A stretch of DNA of 16,458 bases from Porticoccaceae bacterium. GTDB lineage: Bacteria > Pseudomonadota > Gammaproteobacteria > Pseudomonadales > Porticoccaceae. The stretch covers positions 1 through 16,458 of the forward strand of contig JAHRWI010000186.1 of assembly GCA_019090225.1 (NCBI GenBank), given 5' to 3'. Position numbers and translations under genes: made by a program. Below the pieces are notes generated by a model, which worked only from the letters and a program-made list of their open reading frames with translations, was not told where the DNA came from and ran no database searches. This document shows, one piece after another, positions 6,770 to 14,317 of this stretch (its first letter is position 1; every line of letters begins with the position of its first letter).

Positions 6770-7153
6770 ATGGCTTTTGTCGCATTGGTAACCTTACTGC
6801 TGATTATGCAATACCTATATTTTATGATCATGGTCGGTAAAGCCCGTGGCACAGCAAACATTCAGGCACCAGCCACGACCGGCGATGAGATCTTTGAACG
6901 CAACTTGCGGGTTCAGATGAATACCCTGGAACAATTAATACTTACCCTGCCAGCCATGTGGGTCTGTGCGATATATTTCAGCGCCAGCTTCGCCAGCGCC
7001 ATGGGCCTGACCTTTCTTGTCGGTCGATTTATTTATCGCTCAGCCTATATCGCCGATCCTGGCAATCGGGGTAAGGGCATGATAATTGGTTTTATGGCCA
7101 GTGTTGGCTTGCTCCTCACCGCCTTGTGGGGTGTAATCGGAAAATTGCTGTGA
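6770..7153 (+). CDS. MAPEG family membrane protein
   Basis: The 127-residue protein has four hydrophobic segments (about 3-22, 55-75, 76-86 with its surroundings, and 104-124), the size and topology of MAPEG proteins (membrane-associated proteins in eicosanoid and glutathione metabolism). The signature FERNLRVQMNTLEQL (residues 42-56) carries the conserved E-x-x-x-R-x-Q-x-N-x-x-E pattern at the end of helix 1 and the start of helix 2 that contributes to glutathione binding. A second conserved element is GRFIYRSAYIADPGNRGKG (84-102), with Arg and Tyr near the lipid interface. Bacterial members are glutathione transferases or peroxidases or of unknown function. AGGAG 8 bases before the ATG supports the start. 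The CRP/FNR-like palindrome upstream may regulate it. Confidence 0.88.
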   Translation: MAFVALVTLLLIMQYLYFMIMVGKARGTANIQAPATTGDEIFERNLRVQMNTLEQLILTLPAMWVCAIYFSASFASAMGLTFLVGRFIYRSAYIADPGNRGKGMIIGFMASVGLLLTALWGVIGKLL

Positions 7154-7293
7154 TCACTATTTTTTACAATTATTGCTCCTGTAACTATTCTCGCAACAAA
7201 AAAGCCTGCTAAATATTTCGCACCACGACGATGATCAGCTAAACCACTGGCCATCTAACATTAGACGCCATCACAACACTTAAAGGATTCGTC

Positions 7294-7707
7294 ATGAAAA
7301 AAGCTTTATTAATCTCGTCAATAGTCTTTCTGGCCAGCAATACCTGGGCGACTAACCCTGCCCCGGAAGGCGCAAGCGCTTATATTATTTCACCAAAAAA
7401 TGGTGCGGTAGTACAAAGCCCCGTCACCATTCAATTTGGCTTAAAAGGCATGGGCGTAGCCCCGGCCGGGATAGATAAAGCCAGCACCGGACATCACCAC
7501 ATGCTGATAGATGTCGATCAACTACCGGCAATGGATGCACCCATCCCTTCAGACCCGCAGCACCGTCATTTTGGTGGCGGGCAAACTGAAACCGCCCTTG
7601 AATTAAGTCCTGGAGAGCACACCCTGCAACTGCTGCTCGGCGATCAGAACCATATTCCCCATGGCACACCAGTGCTGTCAGAAAAAATCACCATCACGGT
7701 AAAATAA
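7294..7707 (+). CDS. DUF4399 domain-containing secreted protein
   Basis: The 137-residue product has an N-terminal signal peptide (MKKALLISSIVFLASNTWA, likely cleaved after Ala19) and a single small beta-rich domain. It has the DUF4399 pattern: ISPKNGAVVQSPVTIQFGLK (32-51), GMGVAPAG (52-59), GHHHMLID (66-73), HRHFGGGQTE (90-99) and LLLGDQNHIPHG (113-124). The clustered histidines (67-69, 90, 92, 120, 123) suggest metal contact, perhaps copper, but this is inference; the family has no established function. It should be periplasmic. AAGGA lies about 7-10 bases before the ATG. It is 67 bp upstream of the esterase gene on the same strand and could be co-transcribed with it. Confidence 0.9.
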   Translation: MKKALLISSIVFLASNTWATNPAPEGASAYIISPKNGAVVQSPVTIQFGLKGMGVAPAGIDKASTGHHHMLIDVDQLPAMDAPIPSDPQHRHFGGGQTETALELSPGEHTLQLLLGDQNHIPHGTPVLSEKITITVK

Positions 7708-7774
7708 ACTAAATCTGTACGAGAGAAAAATACTTATAAATAATCACTAACACCACTAAACAGGGGTAAGACTC

Positions 7775-8953
7775 ATGAGTAATAACATAGCTATCCAGGG
7801 CACCTGCGCACCCGCATTCTCTAAGGTGCAGGACGCCTTCGCGGCTAACTTTAAAGACGGCAAAGAGGTCGGCTCGTCATTCGTCTTAACTATTGAGGGA
7901 GAAGTCGTAGTCGATCTGTGGGGCGGTTTCGCAGATGGCGCACGGACCAAACCATGGAATTCCGACACCATCATCAATACCTACTCCACCACCAAAGGCA
8001 TGGCCGCAACCGTCGTTGGCGTACTGGCCGACGAAGGCTTAATCGACTACGACGCCAAGGTCGCCGAGTACTGGCCTGAGTTTGCTAGCGCTGGCAAACA
8101 GAATGTCACCGTTGCTCAACTCCTGTCCCACCAGGCCGGGGTTTGCGGGCCGCGCGGGCGTATTGAAATGGAAGAGCTTTACGACTGGGATAGCGTCTGT
8201 GCCACTCTCGCTGCCCAATGGCCCTTCTGGGAGCCGGGCACTGCTAATGGCTACCACGCCGTGGTCTTTGGCCACATTGCCGGGGAAGTCGCGCGACGCG
8301 CCTACGCTAACAAACACGGCGTTACGAAAAGCCTCGGTGAATTGTTTGCCGAAAAAGTCGCGGGTCCCATTGGCGCAGACAGCGATTACTACATCGGTCT
8401 GCCCGAAGCTGAAGACCACCGGGTCGCAGAGATGCTTCCTGTGCCAGGGTCCGAACAATTAGGTAGCGGCCTGGGTGGTAGCAAAAAACGCATGAATGAC
8501 GCCATGTATTCCGCCATGGCCCACCCGCCGCTCACAGCACACATTGCCAACGACCGCGCCTGGCGCGCTGCCGAAGTGCCCGGCGCCAATGGTCAAGGCA
8601 ACGCTCGTGGCATCGCCAAAGTTTACGGCGCTCTGGCTAATGGTGGCGAACTGGAAGGTAAGCGAATTATCAGCCAGGAAGGCATCACCGCAATGACCAA
8701 AGAGGAATGTTTCCGTAAAGATATGGTCATCGGTGTACGCATGCGCTGGAGTCGTGGCTTTATCTTAAACAAGAAAGAGCTCTATGGCCCCAATCCCGAT
8801 GCCTTCGGCCACAGCGGCTGGGGTGGCTCCTTCGGCTTTGCCGACAACAAAGCTAAACTGGGTATGGGCTATGCCATGAACCAGATGGATACCAATATAT
8901 TTGGCGATCCTCGGGGCGTACGATTGATTGAGGCAGCTTACGGGAGCCTGTAA
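7775..8953 (+). CDS. Serine hydrolase of the beta-lactamase class C / family VIII esterase fold
   Basis: The 392-residue protein has the class C fold motifs: SxxK as STTK at 71-74 (nucleophile Ser71, Lys74), a Tyr motif at Tyr160 (NGYHAVVFGH, replacing YAN), and HSG as GHSGWGG at 345-351 in place of KTG. No signal peptide is visible, so it should be cytoplasmic. This pattern is typical of family VIII carboxylesterases and LACTB-like hydrolases acting on short esters; a role in beta-lactam resistance is unlikely. The N-terminus (FVLTIEGEVVVDLWGGFAD) is the usual first strand pair. An AGGGGT-like site sits about 9 bases before the ATG. It closes the + strand run; downstream is the repeat-containing convergent gap. 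Confidence 0.92.
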   Translation: MSNNIAIQGTCAPAFSKVQDAFAANFKDGKEVGSSFVLTIEGEVVVDLWGGFADGARTKPWNSDTIINTYSTTKGMAATVVGVLADEGLIDYDAKVAEYWPEFASAGKQNVTVAQLLSHQAGVCGPRGRIEMEELYDWDSVCATLAAQWPFWEPGTANGYHAVVFGHIAGEVARRAYANKHGVTKSLGELFAEKVAGPIGADSDYYIGLPEAEDHRVAEMLPVPGSEQLGSGLGGSKKRMNDAMYSAMAHPPLTAHIANDRAWRAAEVPGANGQGNARGIAKVYGALANGGELEGKRIISQEGITAMTKEECFRKDMVIGVRMRWSRGFILNKKELYGPNPDAFGHSGWGGSFGFADNKAKLGMGYAMNQMDTNIFGDPRGVRLIEAAYGSL

Positions 8954-8978
8954 GTAAACCACCTTGCAAAAACTAGTC

Positions 8979-9054
8979 CCCAACGAGATACACAGATAAA
9001 CCAAGATCAGGTATTCACAGCTATTTTTGTGGCGCCGCTGTGTATTTTGTTGGG
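8979..9054. repeat. 76-bp imperfect inverted repeat in the convergent junction
   Basis: CCCAACGAGATACACAG (8979-8995) pairs with 9038-9054 over 17 positions: 15 Watson-Crick and two G-U pairs in the + strand RNA. The spacer is 42 bases and contains a competing CACAGC / GCTGTG pair (9016-9021 / 9037-9042). It lies 26 bases after the esterase stop, between convergent genes. It may be a small dispersed element (REP- or MITE-like) or act as a terminator; a T-rich stretch overlaps the right arm. Confidence 0.6.
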
Positions 9055-9200
9055 CAAATACGATTAATAGGGCCATTCGCCAGGTTAAAAAATATCAGGC
9101 GTTCACCGCACTCCGACCTATTAGCTGTTTTTGATATTTATAAACAGCACTAAATAATGCGGCGTGCCCCAGATCTTCTGCGCCCAGGCTTGTTTAAATG

Positions 9201-9242
9201 CCTCGAACCTCTAATTTTGGACCTCGAATCTTGGACCTCGAA
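9201..9242. repeat. Short tandem repeat, CCTCGAA units
   Basis: TTGGACCTCGAA occurs at 9217-9228 and 9231-9242 (14-base period), and a degenerate third CCTCGAA is at 9201-9207. The array ends 8 bases before the hydrolase stop codon, in non-coding DNA. Confidence 0.6.
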
Positions 9243-9249
9243 CCCTGAA

Positions 9250-10086
9250 TCAAAGTCTCTCAATAAAATCGATCACTGCATCGGAAAATACCGTATTTTG
9301 ATCACCGGCGACCATGTGACTGGCTTCTGCGACATCGATATATTCGGCATGTTTTACCGCCTCTCGAAACTCCTCGACGCCCTCAGCACTGACTACGTCA
9401 GACTGAGCACCACGCACCAGCAGGGTCGGGATCGTAACGTCAACCGCATCGTCCAGTAGTCGCAGGCAACGCTGTTGTATCGAGCTTTGAAATTCGCCGC
9501 CGATCAGATGCGGATCCCAGTGCCAGATAAAACGACCTTCCGGAGTTTCTCGCAGGTTCTTGCGCAAGCCCTCCAGGTTTTTTGTGCGTTCGCGTTTGGT
9601 ATAGCTGGCAATGGTATCGGCAGCTTCTTCAAGACTATCAAAACCGTCAGACTTGGCGCGCATAAAATCGAGAATACGTCCTACACCGGCTGGCTCCAGG
9701 CGCGGCGTAACATCGACAAGGACGATACCTCGCAATAATGATTCGTCCATACACGCTGCCGCTAAAGCAACGATGCCGCCCTTGGAGGCACCGACGATAA
9801 CGGGTTTGGTATCAAGGCTGTTGAGCACTACTTTTAGGTCATCAACAAAGGCTTCGACTTCGTAATTAGTCTGTGGGCACCAGTCGGATTCGCCATGACC
9901 ACGAGAATCCATGTTGATAACGTGCCAACCGGCTTTTGCAACACCTACTGCAGCTTCGCCCCAGGAGTGGCGGGTTTGACCGCCGCCGTGTAAAAAGATC
10001 AATGGAGGGTTGGCTGGGTCGCCATAATGATCGCCCTTTAATTTAAGTCCATCACTGGATTGATATTCCACCGCTACTGCTTCCAT
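9250..10086 (-). CDS. Alpha/beta hydrolase
   Basis: A 278-residue alpha/beta hydrolase-1 fold protein. The oxyanion motif HGGG is at 33-36, MDSRGHGESD at 59-68, and the nucleophile elbow is GASKGG (99-104) with Ser101 as nucleophile. The acid is probably Asp230 (VRGAQSDVVS) and the base His257 (ASHMVAGD). Between them is a helical lid of about residues 128-215, with the WHWDPHL sequence seen in epoxide-hydrolase-like and ester-hydrolase members. With Ser rather than Asp as nucleophile, an esterase, lactonase or C-C hydrolase is more likely than an epoxide hydrolase. AAGGAGA lies 5 bases before the ATG, the strongest ribosome binding site of the region. It is 74 bp downstream of the transglutaminase-like gene on the same strand and may be co-transcribed with it. 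Confidence 0.92.
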   Translation of the reverse strand: MEAVAVEYQSSDGLKLKGDHYGDPANPPLIFLHGGGQTRHSWGEAAVGVAKAGWHVINMDSRGHGESDWCPQTNYEVEAFVDDLKVVLNSLDTKPVIVGASKGGIVALAAACMDESLLRGIVLVDVTPRLEPAGVGRILDFMRAKSDGFDSLEEAADTIASYTKRERTKNLEGLRKNLRETPEGRFIWHWDPHLIGGEFQSSIQQRCLRLLDDAVDVTIPTLLVRGAQSDVVSAEGVEEFREAVKHAEYIDVAEASHMVAGDQNTVFSDAVIDFIERL

Positions 10087-10160
10087 CGGATCTCCTTATT
10101 TATAAAATATTTAATTTAAATGCGTAAAACCGAAATCGTAATTCGCTTAACGACGCTTAT

Positions 10161-10871
10161 TTAGTTCGCGGTGACCTCAGTAGCAAAGTCGCCATTAAAC
10201 CGCGACAGCATCTCGTCCAGGTCACCATACATCTCGTTAAAGGCATCGCGGATACACTCGTAGGGATGGTCTGCAAAGGTGCCGTGATCATTCACATATT
10301 CCATATGCTGACGGCCTTCACGATCAAAGGGATGCAACATGGCATCGTCACGGCCATTGAATTCGAGGGCCTTAATACCGACTTTATCGCACAGATCTTT
10401 GTTAAACGCGGGTGTTGATTTTACCCAACGGCCTTCGAGGTACATTTCTACATAGCCGTGATAAATAAATAGGTCTTTACCCTGCATGGCGGCTTTTAAT
10501 TTTGGTGTGCAGAGATGATTGCGGACATCGGCATAACCGAGGCGTGCGGGAATACCCGCAGCGCGAGCCGATGCTGTGAGCAGTATGGCTTTGGGAATAC
10601 AAAAAGCCGCATCACGCTGAGCAATATTGCTGGCGATAAAATTATCTTGCGCGACCATCATGCCGTAGGGGTCGTATTTGAGCCCGTCCCGCACGGCGTA
10701 ATAGAGCGCGATACCCCGTTCGACAGAATCTGAGCCAATACCCTTCAAGACCCTTTCAGTAAAGGCACTAACGGCGCTACTGTCAGAATCTACGTATACG
10801 CCTGGGCGCAAAAAACTATCAACGGGATGAGGGTCACTGGTGGGCGCGGGCGTGGGCATAGGCATAGGCAT
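10161..10871 (-). CDS. Transglutaminase-like superfamily protein
   Basis: About 236 residues from the first ATG; a GTG four codons earlier (10883) is also in frame. The core is recognisable as a transglutaminase-like (cysteine protease fold) domain: nucleophile Cys91 in DAAFCIPKAILLTASARAAGIPAR, and His138 in YHGYVEMYLEGRWVK. The next strand reads STPAFN (152-157), where classical members have Asp, so the third catalytic residue is not obvious. The C-terminal part (FNGRDDAMLHPFDREGRQHMEY) is a feature of a bacterial subgroup I have seen annotated only as transglutaminase family. The N-terminus is a Met-Pro/Thr-Pro/Ala-Pro run encoded by GGCATA hexamers, giving three ATGs in a row and no clear Shine-Dalgarno, so the start is uncertain. 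No signal peptide is seen; role unknown, perhaps peptide or amide hydrolysis. Confidence 0.82.
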   Translation of the reverse strand: MPMPMPTPAPTSDPHPVDSFLRPGVYVDSDSSAVSAFTERVLKGIGSDSVERGIALYYAVRDGLKYDPYGMMVAQDNFIASNIAQRDAAFCIPKAILLTASARAAGIPARLGYADVRNHLCTPKLKAAMQGKDLFIYHGYVEMYLEGRWVKSTPAFNKDLCDKVGIKALEFNGRDDAMLHPFDREGRQHMEYVNDHGTFADHPYECIRDAFNEMYGDLDEMLSRFNGDFATEVTAN

Positions 10872-10878
10872 AGGTATG
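10855..10878. repeat. Hexanucleotide repeat encoding Met-Pro
   Basis: Three perfect GGCATA units (10855-10872) plus a degenerate GGTATG (10873-10878) lie at the 5' end of the transglutaminase-like gene. On the coding strand they read as alternating ATG and CCT, so each unit adds a Met-Pro pair and another potential start codon. Unit loss or gain keeps the frame. Confidence 0.75.
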
Positions 10879-11015
10879 GGCACTACTTCAGGTTTGTATT
10901 CGGATTTGAATCAGGAAAATTGGCAGCGCAAACTTTACCTTGCAGTATGCACTTTTACCAGCGGGTATTATTTATTCTAAAAAGGCACTGCTGCCATTGA
11001 GCAAACCAAATAATC

Positions 11016-11642
11016 TCAACGCGCCTGCAAGCTCTCTTTGAGGCTGACGGCCAGACCTTCGGCATTGATTAAGCGGGCCAGGGCTTCTGGCTCAGGCCGC
11101 TGCTGGCCCTTTATCTGATTAAAATAATTGATGGTGATCGTTTCATTGGGGCGTTCAAGTAAAGTCACTTCATCACCGATGCGGACGCCTCCAACTTCAA
11201 GCACCCGGTAGTACCAACCCGCCATGCCTTGTTGATCGATATATTCAGTCAATTGTTCAACACCATATTTGGCATTGATTTTCCAACAGGGCTGGCGCGG
11301 CTCCGATACCTGGACAAGCACCTTACCCAGGCAATAAATGTCTCCAATACAGACAGAATATTCATCCATGCCCGCAACACTTAAATTCTCTCCAATTGAT
11401 CCGGGGATCGCTTTGTCGGCCAAATCAGGAAACTGTTCAATAATTCGCCCATAACTGCCGATAGCGAATTGATGCAGGGCTTTGTCTGACCCACCGTGAT
11501 AACGCTTATCAACCTGGACATCACCGTCAATACCAAGCCTGCCAACATGTGCCCGAGTAATCAGCGTTTTAAAAATACCGGTTTGATCACCGGAAGGTTC
11601 CAGTATTTGTGCTTTGCCAGCGTACAGGGCTTGTACTTCCAT
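11016..11642 (-). CDS. YiiM-type MOSC domain protein
   Basis: The 208-residue product matches the YiiM branch of MOSC proteins: MOSC domain at about 25-160, then a 3-alpha domain (about 163-208). Key signatures are DKRYHGGSDKALHQF (45-59), PGSIGENL (80-87) and SEPRQPCWK (113-121), in which Cys119 is the conserved residue that would ligate molybdenum. YiiM of E. coli (about 224 residues) takes part in molybdenum-cofactor-dependent reduction of N-hydroxylated bases such as 6-hydroxylaminopurine, using the 3-alpha domain to contact electron-transfer partners. The ATG at 11640-11642 has only a distant GGAG upstream. The AT-rich 11660-11700 stretch, with the repeated CTATAAAAAGA, may hold its promoter. 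No cofactor-synthesis gene is adjacent. Confidence 0.9.
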   Translation of the reverse strand: MEVQALYAGKAQILEPSGDQTGIFKTLITRAHVGRLGIDGDVQVDKRYHGGSDKALHQFAIGSYGRIIEQFPDLADKAIPGSIGENLSVAGMDEYSVCIGDIYCLGKVLVQVSEPRQPCWKINAKYGVEQLTEYIDQQGMAGWYYRVLEVGGVRIGDEVTLLERPNETITINYFNQIKGQQRPEPEALARLINAEGLAVSLKESLQAR

Positions 11643-11726
11643 GAGCAGTGTCGCTCCAACTTATCTATCTATAAAAAGAGCTCTATAAAAAGAATTTTAT
11701 AGAATATCTGTGTAAAAAACACCCAC

Positions 11727-11755
11727 AAAAAACGGGGCCAAGGCCCCGTTTTTTT
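11727..11755. terminator. Bidirectional intrinsic terminator downstream of pnp
   Basis: AACGGGGCC (11731-11739) and GGCCCCGTT (11742-11750) form a G/C-rich hairpin flanked by A6 on the left (11727-11732) and T7 on the right (11749-11755). On the minus strand, where pnp ends 24 bases away, it reads as stem-loop plus U-tract; it works equally well on the plus strand. It separates the translation operon from the MOSC gene. Confidence 0.9.
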
Positions 11756-11778
11756 ACTAACTGATCAATTTGACTCGA

Positions 11779-13917
11779 TCAATCAGCAGCCTCTGCTGGA
11801 GCGTCTTGCTGCTTGCTGGGCAAACCACCTTCTGCTTCGGAAACTTCCTTCATCGACAACTTGATACGACCACGGGCATCGACATCCAGGACTTTAACTT
11901 TGATATCCTGACCTTCCGAAATGTAGTCCGTGACTTTCTCAACGCGCTCCTGGGCAATTTGTGAGATATGCACCAGACCATCAGTCCCCGGCATAATCGT
12001 CACAAACGCACCAAAGTCGACAATACGCGCCACTTTGCCATCGTAGATGCGACCGATTTCCGCTTCGGCAGTAATCTCTTCGATACGGAACAAGGCCTGT
12101 GAAAGACCGTCGCGGTCATCGCTGTAAATACGAATACTGCCATCGTCTTCGATATCGATGGTGGCACCGGTTTCTTCCGTGAGAGCACGAATCGTTGCGC
12201 CACCTTTGCCGATAACATCACGAATTTTATCAGGATCAATCTTGATAGTGACGTAGCGCGGTGCAGATTCAGCCACTTCAGTACGGCTGGTTTCAATGAC
12301 CTTGTTCATTTCACCAAGGATGTGCAAGCGCGCCTGCAAAGCCTGAGACAGGGCAGTTTCCATAATCTCTTCGGTAATGCCTTCGATCTTGATATCCATT
12401 TGCAGTGCGGTAATACCGGCTGCGGTACCGGCGACTTTAAAATCCATATCACCCAAGTGATCTTCATCACCCAATATATCGGTCAGCACAGCGAAACCAC
12501 TGTCTTCTTTTACCAGACCCATAGCGATACCAGCGACGGGAGCCTTCAGCGGCACACCCGCATCCATCAAGGCCAGGCTCGAACCACAAACCGAGGCCAT
12601 TGAGCTGGAACCATTGGATTCTGTAATCTCAGAGACGACACGAATCGTATAGGGGAAATCTTCCTGACTGGGCAATACTGCTGCAATACCCCGGCGAGCT
12701 AGGCGACCATGGCCAGTTTCGCGACGGCTGGTGCCGCCCATACGACCTGCTTCACCAACAGAATAAGGAGGGAAGTTGTAATGCAGCATAAAGCCGTCTT
12801 CCTTGCTGCCCTGCAGTGTTTCGAGCCGCTGAGCATCACGCAATGAACCCAGGGTACTGACTACGATGGCCTGAGTTTCACCACGGGTAAACAGGGCTGA
12901 ACCATGGGTGCTTGGCAGTAGGCCAACCTCAACAGCTATGGGACGAACGGTGGTTGTATCGCGGCCATCGATTCGGGGTTCACCCTGAATAATGCGACCA
13001 CGCACCACTTTCTTCTCAAGCTTTTTGAAGGCTTCGCGGACATCTTCGTCACTGATATCGCCACCCTCGGTCACCATACTCGCAATGGCCGAAGTGCGAA
13101 GATCACCCAGACGGGTCGAGCGCTCCTGCTTATCGGTAACTAGATAGGCTTCTTCAACCCCAGCACCAATCTCTACCTGCAAACGTTCTGCCACAGCGAT
13201 GTTTTCAGGCTCAGCCTGCCAGTCCCATTTCGGTTTACCCGCTTCGCTGGCCAACTCTTCAATGACCTGAATAACCGCCTGCATTTCCTGATGAGCATAA
13301 AGCACAGCACCCAACATAAGATCTTCAGATAATTCGCTGGCCTCAGATTCAACCATCAGCACTGCATCTTTGGTACCGGCGACAACCATGTCGAGCCTGG
13401 AATCTTTCAACTCGGAAAAAGTTGGGTTAAGCATATAACCGTCGGCATCAGAAAAGCCCACTCGAGCAGCACCAACCGGGCCATTAAACGGTAGGCCGGA
13501 AATAGCCAGAGCCGCAGATGCGCCAATTAATGAGGGGATATCTGGGTCGATGTCTTTATTGGACGACATGACGGTGAGCACAACCTGTACTTCGTTTTTA
13601 AAACCGTTGGGGAACAAAGGCCGAATCGGTCGGTCGATCAATCGACAGGTCAGCGTTTCCTTTTCGGTAGGCCGCCCTTCACGTTTGAAAAAACCACCCG
13701 GGATTCTACCCGCTGCGTAGGTTTTTTCCTGGTAATTAACAGTCAGCGGGAAAAAATCCTGCCCAGGTCGAGCATTTTTGGCACCCACCACCGTACAAAG
13801 AACGACCGTGTCGTCCATGCTGCACACCACCGCACCGGTTGCTTGCCGGGCAATGCGCCCGGTTTCCAGGGTTACGGTGTGCTTGCCATATTGAAAAGAT
13901 TTACTTATGGAATTCAC
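11779..13917 (-). CDS. pnp: Polyribonucleotide nucleotidyltransferase (PNPase)
   Basis: A 712-residue enzyme that degrades RNA 3'-5' phosphorolytically and takes part in the degradosome. Two RNase PH domains (about 8-225 and 305-545) flank a helical segment; a KH domain with IGKGG at 569-573 and an S1 domain (about 618-690, VARIVDFGAFV) bind RNA. The phosphate-binding GSSSM is at 436-440, and the metal-binding aspartates lie in GDEDHLGDMDF (about 483-493, D484, D490, D492). Similarity to E. coli PNPase is high throughout and the length is the same. I place the start at GTG 13915-13917: AGGTGA lies 8 bases before it, and the protein then opens MNSISKSFQYG like known PNPases. The frame also has a GTG at 13926, but that one lies inside the Shine-Dalgarno. 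The C-terminus is Ala/Gln-rich. It is the last gene of the operon, after rpsO. Confidence 0.98.
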   Translation of the reverse strand: MNSISKSFQYGKHTVTLETGRIARQATGAVVCSMDDTVVLCTVVGAKNARPGQDFFPLTVNYQEKTYAAGRIPGGFFKREGRPTEKETLTCRLIDRPIRPLFPNGFKNEVQVVLTVMSSNKDIDPDIPSLIGASAALAISGLPFNGPVGAARVGFSDADGYMLNPTFSELKDSRLDMVVAGTKDAVLMVESEASELSEDLMLGAVLYAHQEMQAVIQVIEELASEAGKPKWDWQAEPENIAVAERLQVEIGAGVEEAYLVTDKQERSTRLGDLRTSAIASMVTEGGDISDEDVREAFKKLEKKVVRGRIIQGEPRIDGRDTTTVRPIAVEVGLLPSTHGSALFTRGETQAIVVSTLGSLRDAQRLETLQGSKEDGFMLHYNFPPYSVGEAGRMGGTSRRETGHGRLARRGIAAVLPSQEDFPYTIRVVSEITESNGSSSMASVCGSSLALMDAGVPLKAPVAGIAMGLVKEDSGFAVLTDILGDEDHLGDMDFKVAGTAAGITALQMDIKIEGITEEIMETALSQALQARLHILGEMNKVIETSRTEVAESAPRYVTIKIDPDKIRDVIGKGGATIRALTEETGATIDIEDDGSIRIYSDDRDGLSQALFRIEEITAEAEIGRIYDGKVARIVDFGAFVTIMPGTDGLVHISQIAQERVEKVTDYISEGQDIKVKVLDVDARGRIKLSMKEVSEAEGGLPSKQQDAPAEAAD

Positions 13918-13940
13918 TATTTTCACCTATTGATTTTTTG

Positions 13941-13959
13941 TCACGACAACTTGTCGTAA
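13941..13959 (-). promoter_or_regulatory. Stem-loop in the pnp leader
   Basis: ACGACAA-C-TTGTCGT is a near-perfect palindrome (13943-13957, + strand). In the transcript it gives a 5-bp stem ACGAC/GTCGT with an AAGTT loop, extended by a G-U and a U-A pair to 13941/13959. It ends just before the A-run and Shine-Dalgarno of pnp. In E. coli the pnp leader has stem-loops cut by RNase III and used for PNPase autocontrol; a similar role here is inference from position. Confidence 0.45.
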
Positions 13960-14010
13960 AACTTTTTTCACTAAACTTGCTATTGCTAAGCTCGTTATTA
14001 CTAAACAAGC

Positions 14011-14031
14011 AATGGCCCCATAGGGGCCATT
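14011..14031 (-). terminator. rpsO-pnp intergenic hairpin
   Basis: AATGGCCCC (14011-14019) and GGGGCCATT (14023-14031) form a 9-bp stem with a 3-base loop, 10 bases after the rpsO stop. The sequence following it in the transcript is GCUUGUUUAG, only partly U-rich, so it is probably a partial terminator or a 3'-end stabiliser for rpsO that allows read-through into pnp. The base of the stem overlaps ATTGCT, which could pair instead with AGCAAT at 13982-13987 (read on the minus strand), an alternative fold. Confidence 0.6.
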
Positions 14032-14040
14032 TCAAATTTA

Positions 14041-14310
14041 TTATCGACGTAAACTCAGCTTCTTAATTAACTGGCTATAACGCTCGACATCCTTGCTTTT
14101 CAGGTAATCCAGCAACTTTCTGCGCTGGTTGACCATACGGATCAAGCCGCGACGGCTATGGTGATCCTTTTTAAAGGCGGCAAAATGATCCTGTAATTTA
14201 TTGATATTTGCCGTCAGCAGGGCTACCTGTACTTCGGGGGAACCCGTATCACCTTCACCACGAGCATTGTCTTTAACAATTACTGATTTCTCTTCTGCAT
14301 TCAGTGCCAT
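14041..14310 (-). CDS. rpsO: 30S ribosomal protein S15
   Basis: The 89-residue product has the exact family length and the conserved DTGSPEVQVALLTANINKLQDHF (21-43), KKDHHSRRGLIRMVNQRRKLLDYLK (47-71) and RYSQLIKKLSLRR (77-89) of S15. S15 binds the three-way junction of the 16S central domain and starts platform assembly. GGAGAG sits 5-10 bases before the ATG. The gene lies between truB and pnp as in E. coli, where S15 represses its own translation by trapping the ribosome on a leader pseudoknot; a matching fold can be drawn here and is listed separately. Confidence 0.99.
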   Translation of the reverse strand: MALNAEEKSVIVKDNARGEGDTGSPEVQVALLTANINKLQDHFAAFKKDHHSRRGLIRMVNQRRKLLDYLKSKDVERYSQLIKKLSLRR

Positions 14311-14317
14311 TTTTACT

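Noticed and set aside
6628..6840. Small gene of about 70 codons overlapping the MAPEG start
   Set aside because: It runs out of frame into MAPEG, has no Shine-Dalgarno and no recognisable domain; the MAPEG start has a strong AGGAG.
8039..8462. Overlapping open frames on both strands within the esterase gene
   Set aside because: They lie wholly inside a strongly supported gene, have no ribosome binding site and show no family resemblance.
7775..8953. AmpC-type beta-lactamase
   Set aside because: SxxK is present, but there is no signal peptide and HSG replaces KTG, which fits a cytoplasmic esterase.
9157..9459. 100-codon + strand frame across the tandem repeat
   Set aside because: Most of it is antisense to the alpha/beta hydrolase and the rest is repeat sequence.
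13918..13926. Upstream GTG as the pnp start
   Set aside because: This GTG lies within the AGGTGA ribosome binding site that serves the GTG at 13917; using it would also add three residues not typical of PNPases.
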